Shown here: positions 1 through 5,475 of the stretch, piece after piece
How positions within the stretch are numbered: position 1 is the first letter of the stretch
Layout of the letters: each line of letters begins with the position of its first letter
Assembly: GCA_947177645.1 (NCBI GenBank)
Contig: CAMWVJ010000049.1
Coordinates: forward strand, 1-7,953
Direction of reading: 5' to 3'
Length of the DNA stretch: 7,953 nt
DNA from: an uncultured Desulfovibrio sp.
GTDB lineage: Bacteria; Desulfobacterota; Desulfovibrionia; Desulfovibrionales; Desulfovibrionaceae
Program-made: the position numbers and the translations under genes
The notes under the pieces: model-generated
The model's database searches: none
What the model was told of the DNA's origin: nothing
What the model saw: only the letters and a program-made list of their open reading frames with translations

Positions 1-52
1 TTCCTCGGTCGAGTACTTAAGTACACTCCCTTCGGAAATTATTTTTCTTCCT

Positions 53-94
53 TGCCGGAACCTAAAAATCTTATTTTTTAGGATTCTTCCGGCA
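53..94. repeat. Two-part inverted repeat (stem-loop)
   Basis: The outer arms TGCCGGAA (53-60) and TTCCGGCA (87-94) pair perfectly over 8 bp. Directly inside them CCTAAAAA (61-68) pairs with TTTTTAGG (75-82) over another 8 bp. The loop is TCTTAT, and the 4 unpaired bases ATTC (83-86) form a bulge on one side. No T run follows on either strand, so it is not a standard intrinsic terminator. It could be an RNA-processing or stability hairpin, or the remnant of a small palindromic repeat. The function is unknown. Confidence 0.65.
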
Positions 95-101
95 CCAGCA
101 C

Positions 102-126
102 CCGTCTTCCGCTTCGCTCCAGACGG
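102..126. repeat. Small hairpin, arms CCGTCT/AGACGG
   Basis: A 6-bp perfect stem (102-107 with 121-126) encloses a 13-base loop that overlaps a short direct repeat. It is too short and lacks a T tract, so it is not called a terminator. It lies just downstream of the larger stem-loop and adds to the structured character of this intergenic region. Confidence 0.35.
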
Positions 127-228
127 AATGAAGGAAGGTTCTGTCACCGGCCTCGTATACTAAAACTTCCGCCTTGCTCCGTCCACACGCGCGCCCCTTG
201 GGCGCCACTTTCCAAGGCATGGTCTGCA

Positions 229-885
229 ATGCTGGACGAACACGTCAAATCTTTCGGGCAGCGCGGCAAGTGCTACCGCTTCCGGGATCATGACCTCATC
301 AAGAACATGAAGGCCGTGCACCTGCTCTCGGCCATCGCCTGGGGCGGGGGCGCCTTTGCCATGCAGGCGCTCCACATCCTGCGGACGAGCGCCGGCGGCG
401 TGCCGCCGGAAATGGTGGCCCGCTGCTCGTGGTTCATCGACACCTGGGTCGTCATGCCCGGCCTCTTCGGCTGCATCCTCACGGGCCTGTTCTACTCCTT
501 CTTTACGTCGCTTGGCTTTTTCAAGTTTGCATGGATCATCTACAAGTGGCTCATTTCGGCGAGCGCGCTCTTCTGGGGCCTCTTTTTCTGGAGTTCCGCG
601 GGCGACAGCCTCATTGCCTGGCTCGGGACTTCGGTGCTCGCGGATCTTTTGCGCTTCATGCGCGGCCTCATCCTGCCGGACTCCGTGTGGGCGAGCATCC
701 TCCAAACCTGCATCATCCTTTCCATGTGCCTCATTTCCATCTACCGGCCGCTTTCCTTCCTGCCCGGCAGGCACCATGCGGGCCCGGGCGGGAAGATGCC
801 GCTCCTCCCCGGGGATGTGGTCACGGCGCCACCGGAATTGTGCCCCACCGGGGACGGGGCGCAGGCGGGGAAGCGCCCGGCGTGA
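229..885 (+). CDS. Small integral membrane protein of unknown function
   Basis: The 218-residue product is hydrophobic, with four probable transmembrane helices at about residues 29-51, 70-92, 101-122 and 156-174. A short charged N-terminus precedes them. The C-terminus, from about residue 176, is Gly/Pro-rich, polar and probably cytoplasmic or disordered. Helix 1 carries H31, W38 and H49 around a GGGAFAMQ segment, and helix 3 is rich in aromatic residues. Membrane histidines in such small proteins sometimes bind haem or metal (as in CopD-like and some DUF families), but I do not recognise a specific family, so this is only a hint. The start is uncertain: the ATG at 229 has only a weak AAGG at 214-217, and an in-frame ATG at 307 begins just before helix 1. 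The N-terminal residues YRFRDHDLIKNM look like a real pre-helix segment, so I keep the longer form. A 123-base gap to dctP and a possible promoter there suggest it is not tightly co-transcribed with the TRAP genes. Confidence 0.7.
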   Translation: MLDEHVKSFGQRGKCYRFRDHDLIKNMKAVHLLSAIAWGGGAFAMQALHILRTSAGGVPPEMVARCSWFIDTWVVMPGLFGCILTGLFYSFFTSLGFFKFAWIIYKWLISASALFWGLFFWSSAGDSLIAWLGTSVLADLLRFMRGLILPDSVWASILQTCIILSMCLISIYRPLSFLPGRHHAGPGGKMPLLPGDVVTAPPELCPTGDGAQAGKRPA

Positions 886-894
886 GACGGGCGC
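873..894 (+). repeat. GC-rich hairpin over the stop codon of the first gene
   Basis: GCGCCCG (873-879) pairs with CGGGCGC (888-894) over 7 bp, with an 8-base loop that contains the TGA stop at 883-885. No T run follows, so at best it is a weak or Rho-assisted 3' end. It may be coincidental in such GC-rich sequence. Confidence 0.3.
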
Positions 895-925
895 CGGCGT
901 GGCGCAGCCCGCGGCCATTCGGCGC

Positions 926-955
926 TTGCCAGATGCCGCCCGCATGAACTACTAT
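926..955 (+). promoter_or_regulatory. Candidate sigma70 promoter for dctP
   Basis: TTGCCA (926-931; 5 of 6 match to TTGACA) and TACTAT (950-955; 4 of 6 match to TATAAT) are separated by 18 bases. Transcription would start near 962, giving a leader of roughly 47 bases before the dctP start at 1009. The placement between two unlike genes fits. The call rests on box matching alone. TRAP genes are often controlled by other sigma factors or regulators, and no clear operator is visible. Confidence 0.35.
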
Positions 956-998
956 TGCCAAAACCCGTCAGAGCGGCGCCGCCGCCTGGCACAACCAT

Positions 999-1002
999 GA
1001 GG
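999..1002 (+). promoter_or_regulatory. Shine-Dalgarno site deciding the dctP start
   Basis: GAGG lies 6 bases before the ATG at 1009. The frame is also open further upstream, with ATGs at 955 and 997, but those would add an Arg/Pro-rich tail ahead of the signal peptide and have no ribosome binding site. The start at 1009 gives an immediate, well-formed signal peptide. Confidence 0.65.
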
Positions 1003-1008
1003 TGCCCT

Positions 1009-1980
1009 ATGCTTCGCACGCTTTTCAGCACGGTCTGCGCGCTCGCGCTGACCGCCTCCCTGGCGATGGCCGCTCCCGTCACCCTTAAACTCGGCCACAT
1101 CGCCGAGCCCGAGAACGTCTACGGCCAGGGCGCCGACCACTTCGCCAAGCTGGTGAAAGAACGCAGCAACGGCGAGATCGACATCCAGGTCTTCCCCTCC
1201 AGCCAGCTCGGCAACCAGCGCGACCTCGTCGAGGGCCTGGACCTCGGCACCGTGGACATGACCCTCACGGGCACCGCCGTCATGGGCAATTTCGTGCCCG
1301 AAGTGGCCGTGTTCGACCTGCCCTTCATCTTCCGCGACGTGGACCACGCCTACAAGGCGCTGGACACCGTGGGCATGGAGCTTGCGAAGAAGGGCGAGGA
1401 CCGCGGCATGATCACCCTCGCCATCTGGGAGAACGGCGTGCGCCACATGACCAACAACAAGCGTCCCATCAAGGAGCCCGAAGACATGAAGGGCCTCAAG
1501 GTGCGCGTCATGGAGCAGCCGGTCTACATCGACATGATGAATTCCCTCGGCGCGAGCCCCACGCCCATGGCCATGAGCGAGCTGTACACCTCGCTCCAGA
1601 AGGGCGTCATCGACGGCCAGGAGAACCCGCTCGGCCACATCGCCACCAAGAAGTTCAACGAAGTGCAGAAGTATCTCTCGCTCACCGGCCACACCTACGC
1701 CTCGGAGCCGCTGCTCATCTCCACCCGCGCGTGGAAGAAGCTGACGCCGGAGCAGCAGGCCATCGTCAAGCAGGCCGCCATCGACACCCGTGACTGGGAG
1801 CGCCAGCTCTGCCGCGACCTCGAGGGCAAGTTCCTCCAGCAGATCAAGGACGCCGGCACCACCGAGGTCAACGACGACGTGAACAAGGAAGCCTTCGCCA
1901 AGGCCACCAAGCCCGCGTGGGACAAGTATGTGAAGCGTTTTGGCGACGCCAACATCAAGGCCATCCAGGCCGTGAAGTAG
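1009..1980 (+). CDS. dctP: TRAP transporter periplasmic solute-binding protein (DctP family)
   Basis: This 323-residue protein is the extracytoplasmic receptor of a tripartite ATP-independent periplasmic (TRAP) transporter. It captures a carboxylate substrate and delivers it to the QM membrane complex. Residues 1-21 form a signal peptide: MLR, then a hydrophobic core, then an AMA cleavage site before APVTLKLGH. The mature part shows the family pattern. LKLGHIAEPENVYGQGADHF (residues 26-45) is the first strand and helix, and VFPSSQLGNQRDLVEGLDLG (61-80) follows it. GLKVRV around R166 is the conserved arginine that salt-bridges the substrate carboxylate in DctP/SiaP proteins, and LQKGVIDGQENP includes N206. 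Length is normal for the family. Genes for Q and M follow on the same strand after a hairpin-containing gap. Nearby fumarate reductase and malic enzyme make a C4-dicarboxylate a reasonable substrate guess, but DctP proteins bind many organic acids, so specificity stays open. Confidence 0.93.
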   Translation: MLRTLFSTVCALALTASLAMAAPVTLKLGHIAEPENVYGQGADHFAKLVKERSNGEIDIQVFPSSQLGNQRDLVEGLDLGTVDMTLTGTAVMGNFVPEVAVFDLPFIFRDVDHAYKALDTVGMELAKKGEDRGMITLAIWENGVRHMTNNKRPIKEPEDMKGLKVRVMEQPVYIDMMNSLGASPTPMAMSELYTSLQKGVIDGQENPLGHIATKKFNEVQKYLSLTGHTYASEPLLISTRAWKKLTPEQQAIVKQAAIDTRDWERQLCRDLEGKFLQQIKDAGTTEVNDDVNKEAFAKATKPAWDKYVKRFGDANIKAIQAVK

Positions 1981-2010
1981 GCGCGCATGGCAGGGGCGTT
2001 TCTGCGCGCC
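1980..2010 (+). repeat. Small GC hairpin just after dctP
   Basis: GGCGCGC (1980-1986, starting on the last base of the stop codon) pairs with GCGCGCC (2004-2010) around a 17-base loop. It is followed by GC-rich sequence without a T run, so it is not called a terminator. It may stabilise the dctP mRNA end together with the stronger hairpin at 2111-2143. The intervening 100 bases hold nothing I recognise. Confidence 0.3.
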
Positions 2011-2110
2011 CCGCTGTTGCCGCGTGACCACCGGGGCTGAGTCCCCGCGCGGCAGGGCGCACCCGCGCATCGTCCCGCGGCGCCGGGCGTGCCGCGCCTC
2101 CCTCAGGATC

Positions 2111-2156
2111 TCCGGGGCTGCCGAAACTCTCGGCAGCCCCGGATGGGCGTTTTATT
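2111..2156 (+). terminator. Strong hairpin with T-rich tail between dctP and dctQ
   Basis: Bases 2111-2124 pair perfectly with 2130-2143, a 14-bp GC-rich stem with the 5-base loop AACTC. After six bases comes the T-rich GTTTTATT (2149-2156). The T-rich part is itself enclosed by GGGCG (2145-2149) and CGCCC (2157-2161), which can form a small second stem. The likely role is partial termination, or 3'-end protection of the dctP message, so that binding protein is made in excess of the membrane subunits. This is a common arrangement for binding-protein operons. No separate promoter for dctQM is obvious after it, which argues for read-through. Confidence 0.7.
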
Positions 2157-2180
2157 CGCCCGGTTTTCCCCTTGTCCAGG

Positions 2181-2207
2181 GCAAGGATCTCCAAGAGCAA
2201 GGATCTC
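2181..2207 (+). repeat. 11-bp tandem direct repeat upstream of dctQ
   Basis: GCAAGGATCTC occurs at 2181-2191 and again at 2197-2207, a period of 16 bases. It sits just before the ribosome binding site of dctQ. It may be a small tandem duplication, and two copies of an AGGA core could attract initiating ribosomes. No known regulator site is recognised. Confidence 0.6.
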
Positions 2208-2210
2208 AAA

Positions 2211-2217
2211 AGGAAGG
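2211..2217 (+). promoter_or_regulatory. Shine-Dalgarno site deciding the dctQ start
   Basis: AGGAAGG ends 5 bases before the ATG at 2223, a near-ideal site. The same frame is open upstream to a TTG at 2172. Starting there would add a lysine/arginine-rich 17-residue stretch unlike DctQ N-termini, so the ATG is preferred. Confidence 0.75.
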
Positions 2218-2222
2218 CTTCC

Positions 2223-2717
2223 ATGCAGCAAAAAAGTCTGTGGCAGACCCTCTTTGACGGGCTGGACAAGGTATTGAAATTTTTGGTCATCGTCGGGAAC
2301 GGCCTCATGCTGCTCATCGTGTTCGGCCAGGTCATCACCCGCTATGTCTTCAACTACACGCCCTATTTCGGCGAGGAGCTGGCCCGCTATCTCTTCGTGT
2401 GGGTGGTCTTCCTCGCGCTGCCGCTGGTGGCGAAAAGCGGCGGCCACATGGCCATCGAGACGCTGACGAGCCACGTCCACGGCGCGACCCTGAAATTCCT
2501 GAACATCCTTGCGGACATTTTCACCATCATCTTCCTGCTCATCATGGTGGTCTGCGGCGTGCAGATGGTGCTGCGCACGAGCTACCAGACCTCGCCGGCC
2601 ATGATGATCCCCATGTCGTGGGTCTATTGCGTCATTCCCTTCGGCTGCGCCGTGATGCTGCTCTATGTGGTCATCAACCTTGTCAAGGTCCTCAAAACGC
2701 CCGCCGGGGACATGTAG
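2223..2717 (+). CDS. dctQ: TRAP transporter small membrane subunit (DctQ family)
   Basis: The 164-residue product has the size and topology of the small TRAP subunit, with four transmembrane helices at about residues 18-42, 52-72, 92-117 and 132-156. Signature stretches are visible. GQVITRYVFN (35-44) closes helix 1, and EELARYLFVWVVFLALPLVA (51-70) is the hallmark of the family. GGHMAIE (73-79) has the usual histidine after helix 2. DctQ packs against DctM in the inner membrane and is needed for the binding protein to dock and for sodium-driven transport. The start is set by AGGAAGG 5 bases upstream. dctM begins 12 bases after the stop with its own good ribosome binding site, so the two are translated from one message. 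Confidence 0.93.
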   Translation: MQQKSLWQTLFDGLDKVLKFLVIVGNGLMLLIVFGQVITRYVFNYTPYFGEELARYLFVWVVFLALPLVAKSGGHMAIETLTSHVHGATLKFLNILADIFTIIFLLIMVVCGVQMVLRTSYQTSPAMMIPMSWVYCVIPFGCAVMLLYVVINLVKVLKTPAGDM

Positions 2718-2729
2718 CAGGAGGCCGCC

Positions 2730-4007
2730 ATGACGCTCTGGGTAATTCTCGTCTCCTTCCTCATCATCCTGTCCACCGGCGCCTCCATCGGCGTGGGCCT
2801 GGGCCTCTCCTCGGCCATCGTGCTCTGGGCCGTGCAGGACATGCCTCTTGTGGTCGTCGTGCAGCGCATGTTCACGTCCATCGACTCCTTCTCCTTCATG
2901 GCGGTGCCGTTCTTCATGCTGGCCGGCGCCTTCATGAGCGAGGGCGGCGTGACCCGCCGCATCGTGGACTTCTCCATGGCGCTCGTGGGCGCGCTGGCCG
3001 GCGGCCTCGCCCTGGTGGTGGCCGTGGCCGGCATGTTCTTCGCGGCGCTTTCCGGCTCGTCCGCGGCCACGACCGCGGCCATCGGCGCCTCCATGATCGA
3101 CGAGATGGAGCGGCGCGGCTATCCGCGCAGCTTCGCCGCGGCGGTGGTGGCCAGCGGCGGCACCGTGGGCATCGTCATCCCGCCGTCCATCACCATGGTC
3201 GTGTACGGCTCCATCGCCAATACCAGCGTGGCCGAGCTCTTCATGGCCGGCTTTTTGCCCGGCATCATCATGGGCGTGGTCATGTGCCTCACAAGCTGGG
3301 TCATCTCCAAGAAGAACGGCTACCGCGGCGAAGGCCAGTTCTCGGTCATGCGGCTTTTGCGCACCACCAGGGAATGCTTCTGGGCGCTGATGATGCCGGT
3401 CATCATCCTGGGCGGCATCTACAGCGGCATCTTCACGGCCACCGAGGCCGCGGCCGTGGCCGCCGTGTACGGCGCCTTCGTGGGCTTCTTCATCTATCGT
3501 GAGCTGCACCTCAAGGACCTCTGGCGCACCCTGCTCAGCGCGGCCTACAACACCACCATGATCATGTTTGTGGTGGGCGCGGCCAACCTCTTTGGCTGGA
3601 TTCTCACCAATGCCCAGGTGCCGCACATGCTGGCCCAGGGCTTTGCCGACGTGGCGAGCAGCCCGCTGGTCTTCCTCATGCTGGTGAACGTGCTTTTGCT
3701 CTTCATCGGCACGCTCATCAACGCCTCGGCGGCCATCGTCATCCTGACGCCCATCCTGCTGCCCGTGGCGCTGGGCCTCGGTATCGACCCGGTGTTCTTC
3801 GGCGTGCTCATGGTCATCAACCTCGCCATCGGCTGCATCACGCCGCCCGTGGGCCTCGACCTCTTCGTGGTCTCCTCCATCGCGGGCATCTCCATCGACA
3901 AGGTCACGGTGAAGGTGCTGCCCTATCTGGCGACCCTGCTTATCTCACTGGTCGTGTTCACCTGGTTCCCGAGCATCATCACCTGCGTGCCGAGCATGAT
4001 GAAGTGA
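2730..4007 (+). CDS. dctM: TRAP transporter large membrane subunit (DctM family)
   Basis: This 425-residue, very hydrophobic protein is the sodium-coupled transport channel of the TRAP system, with about 11-12 membrane segments. Family motifs are present in order: AVPFFMLAG (58-66), SGSSAATTAAIGA (108-120) followed by the MERRGY segment, GIVIPPSI (147-154), SGIFTATEAAAVA (232-244), ILTPILLPVA (338-347) and INLAIGCITPPVGLDLFV (363-380). The repeated PP and small-residue motifs mark the two helical hairpins of the ion transporter superfamily fold and lie near the sodium and substrate sites. Full length for the family. AGGAGG lies 5 bases before the ATG. The gene ends 34 bases before a strong terminator. 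It is a separate protein and is not fused to DctQ as in some TRAP systems. Confidence 0.95.
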   Translation: MTLWVILVSFLIILSTGASIGVGLGLSSAIVLWAVQDMPLVVVVQRMFTSIDSFSFMAVPFFMLAGAFMSEGGVTRRIVDFSMALVGALAGGLALVVAVAGMFFAALSGSSAATTAAIGASMIDEMERRGYPRSFAAAVVASGGTVGIVIPPSITMVVYGSIANTSVAELFMAGFLPGIIMGVVMCLTSWVISKKNGYRGEGQFSVMRLLRTTRECFWALMMPVIILGGIYSGIFTATEAAAVAAVYGAFVGFFIYRELHLKDLWRTLLSAAYNTTMIMFVVGAANLFGWILTNAQVPHMLAQGFADVASSPLVFLMLVNVLLLFIGTLINASAAIVILTPILLPVALGLGIDPVFFGVLMVINLAIGCITPPVGLDLFVVSSIAGISIDKVTVKVLPYLATLLISLVVFTWFPSIITCVPSMMK

Positions 4008-4022
4008 CGGCGCGCCCCGCGA

Positions 4023-4041
4023 ACGCATAACCACGCATAAC
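4023..4041. repeat. 9-bp tandem repeat ACGCATAAC
   Basis: ACGCATAAC occurs at 4023-4031 and 4033-4041, a 10-base period with one spacer base, directly before the terminator stem. It is short and may be chance or a local duplication. No function is assigned. Confidence 0.4.
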
Positions 4042-4071
4042 AAAAGCCCCACTCGACGGAGTGGGGCTTTT
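4042..4071. terminator. Bidirectional intrinsic terminator between dctM and malic enzyme genes
   Basis: AAAAGCCCCACTC (4042-4054) pairs perfectly with GAGTGGGGCTTTT (4059-4071) around the loop GACG. The A run on the left and the T run on the right make it a classic intrinsic terminator read from either strand. It separates the convergent dctM (+) and malic enzyme (-) transcripts. Confidence 0.92.
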
Positions 4072-4081
4072 CTGTTGTGCG

Positions 4082-4106
4082 CGGGAGGGGCTTGCGCCCC
4101 TTCCCG
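4082..4106 (-). repeat. GC hairpin right after the malic enzyme stop
   Basis: The arms GGGGC (4087-4091) and GCCCC (4096-4100), extended by CGGGA and TCCCG with one bulged T, form a stable stem starting four bases past the malic enzyme stop codon on the minus strand. It lacks a T run of its own and sits upstream of the bidirectional terminator. It may help protect or pause the end of the minus-strand operon message. Confidence 0.45.
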
Positions 4107-4110
4107 ATTT

Positions 4111-5424
4111 CTATTTCACATAGCTCGCATAGAGCGCCGCCGCGCGCTCGCGGGCCTTTTTCACGCGCTCGGAAAGGCCGAGCTTGTACGCCTCAAGGTC
4201 GGTGATGGGCCGGGCGGCGATGCCCGAATCCATGGCGGCCTTGGCCACGGCGGGCGTGACCCACTCGATGATGCGCGGGTCAAAGGGCTTGGGGATCACA
4301 TAGTCGATGCCGAAGCTGAACTTCTGGCCGCCATAGGCCTTTTCCACTTCCGCCGGCACGGGCTCGTGCGCCAGCGCGGCCAGCGCCTTGGCCGCGGCGA
4401 TCTTCATTTCCTCGTTGATTTCCGTGGCGCCCACGTCCAGGGTGCCGCGGAAAAGGAAGGGGAAGCCCGAGACATTGTTGATCTGGTTCGGGTAGTCAGT
4501 GCGGCCCGTGCCCATGATGCAGTCGGGGCGCGCCGCCTTGGCGTCCTCATAGGTGATTTCCGGCTCGGGATTGGCGCAGGCGAAGATGACCGGGTCTTTC
4601 GCCATGCTCTTGGCCATGTCCTTGGTGACGAGGCCCTTGACCGAGAGCCCGAGGAAGAGATCCGCGCCCTTCATGGCCTCGGCGAGAGTGCAGTTCTTGT
4701 CCTGAGCGTAGCGGGCCTTGTATTCGTTGAGGTCGGTGCGGCCCTTCCAGATCAGGCCCGTGGAGTCGAACATGTAGACGTTCTTCGGGTCAACGCCGAG
4801 CGCCACATAGAAGTTGCAGCAGGCGATGCCGGCCGCGCCCGCGCCGGAGACCACCACCTTGCAGTCCCCGGGCTTGCGGTCCGCGATCTCGCAGGCATTG
4901 AGGAAAGCCGCGCCCGTGATGACCGCCGTGCCGTGCTGGTCGTCATGGAAGACGGGGATGTTCATCTCCTTCTTGAGCTTGTCCTCGATGTAGAAGCATT
5001 CCGGGGCCTTGATGTCTTCGAGGTTGATGCCGCCGAAGGTGGGCTCCAGCGCCTTGACGATCTCGCAGATCTTGTCCGGGTCTTTCTCGTTGAGCTCGAT
5101 GTCATAGACATCCACGTCGGCGAACATCTTGAAGAGCACGCCCTTGCCTTCCATGACCGGCTTGGCGGCCTTGGGGCCGATGTTGCCAAGGCCGAGCACG
5201 GCCGTGCCGTTGGAGACCACGGCCACGAGGTTGGCGCGGCCCGTGTAGTCGGCCACCAGCGCCTCGTCCGCGTGGATGGCCATGCAGGCTTCGGCCACGC
5301 CCGGGGAATAGGCCATGGAGAGGTCTTTCTGGGTGTTGCACGGCTTGGTGGGCAGCACCTCCACTTTGCCGGGGCGGGGATAGTGGTGGTAGTCCAGTGC
5401 TTCCTGTTTGGTGTACAAGGCCAT
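4111..5424 (-). CDS. maeB: Malic enzyme, short single-domain form, NAD(P)-dependent
   Basis: This 437-residue cytoplasmic enzyme decarboxylates malate oxidatively to pyruvate and CO2 with reduction of NAD(P)+. The malic N-domain shows AYSPGVA with the catalytic tyrosine Y39 and the catalytic lysine K94 in KPVMEGKG, numbering as expected for bacterial MaeB-type enzymes. The metal-binding acids are E136/D137 in INLEDI and D162 in [10 protein letters not shown]. The NAD(P)-binding Rossmann fold follows with GAGAAG at 194-199 and D220 at the end of the second strand. CANPEPEI comes further on. The protein stops where E. coli MaeB would continue into a phosphotransacetylase-like domain, so that regulatory domain is absent. 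AAGGAG lies 6 bases upstream of the ATG. It is the last gene of the minus-strand cluster, 51 bases after the transporter stop. This context suggests feeding pyruvate and reducing power from malate made from fumarate. Cofactor preference is not settled by the sequence. The gene symbol is by similarity to the N-terminal part of MaeB. Confidence 0.93.
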   Translation of the reverse strand: MALYTKQEALDYHHYPRPGKVEVLPTKPCNTQKDLSMAYSPGVAEACMAIHADEALVADYTGRANLVAVVSNGTAVLGLGNIGPKAAKPVMEGKGVLFKMFADVDVYDIELNEKDPDKICEIVKALEPTFGGINLEDIKAPECFYIEDKLKKEMNIPVFHDDQHGTAVITGAAFLNACEIADRKPGDCKVVVSGAGAAGIACCNFYVALGVDPKNVYMFDSTGLIWKGRTDLNEYKARYAQDKNCTLAEAMKGADLFLGLSVKGLVTKDMAKSMAKDPVIFACANPEPEITYEDAKAARPDCIMGTGRTDYPNQINNVSGFPFLFRGTLDVGATEINEEMKIAAAKALAALAHEPVPAEVEKAYGGQKFSFGIDYVIPKPFDPRIIEWVTPAVAKAAMDSGIAARPITDLEAYKLGLSERVKKARERAAALYASYVK

Positions 5425-5475
5425 GGCGAACTCCTTATGTTTCCCGGCCGGGCATCGTGCGCGGCCGCCGGAAGG

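Larger units (their letters stand above)
1..228. other. Intergenic region rich in inverted repeats, no gene seen
   Basis: I see no convincing coding sequence here. The stretch is more AT-rich than the rest of the window. It contains a perfect 12-bp palindrome (13-24, centred on CTTAAG), a long two-part stem-loop (53-94), a second hairpin with arms CCGTCT/AGACGG (102-107 and 121-126), and a 15-base motif that recurs with two mismatches (106-120 and 166-180). TATACT at 156-161 could be a -10 element for the gene starting at 229, but no matching -35 box lies 16-18 bases upstream. The region probably contains the end of an upstream transcript and the leader of the next gene. Confidence 0.6.

Noticed and set aside
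53..94. Intrinsic terminator at the left end of the window
   Set aside because: The stem is good but neither strand has a T run after it, so I list it as a repeat of unknown role.
160..945. Minus-strand open frame opposite the first membrane protein
   Set aside because: Charged, low-complexity translation with no motif. The plus strand gives a coherent four-helix membrane protein.
944..1000. 18-codon leader ORF (MNYYCQNPSERRRRLAQP) ending 8 bases before dctP
   Set aside because: It has four Arg codons in a row and could be imagined as an attenuator peptide. It lacks a ribosome binding site and would begin upstream of the predicted transcription start, so support is too weak.
952..2070. Minus-strand open frame (372 codons) opposite dctP
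   Set aside because: Shadow of dctP, with no recognisable motif, and it extends through the hairpin region after dctP.
2103..3626. Long minus-strand open frame (507 codons) opposite dctQ and dctM
   Set aside because: Composition is dominated by His, Gly, Glu, Asp and Arg, the typical complement of hydrophobic membrane protein codons. The sense strand carries two complete TRAP genes with ribosome binding sites.
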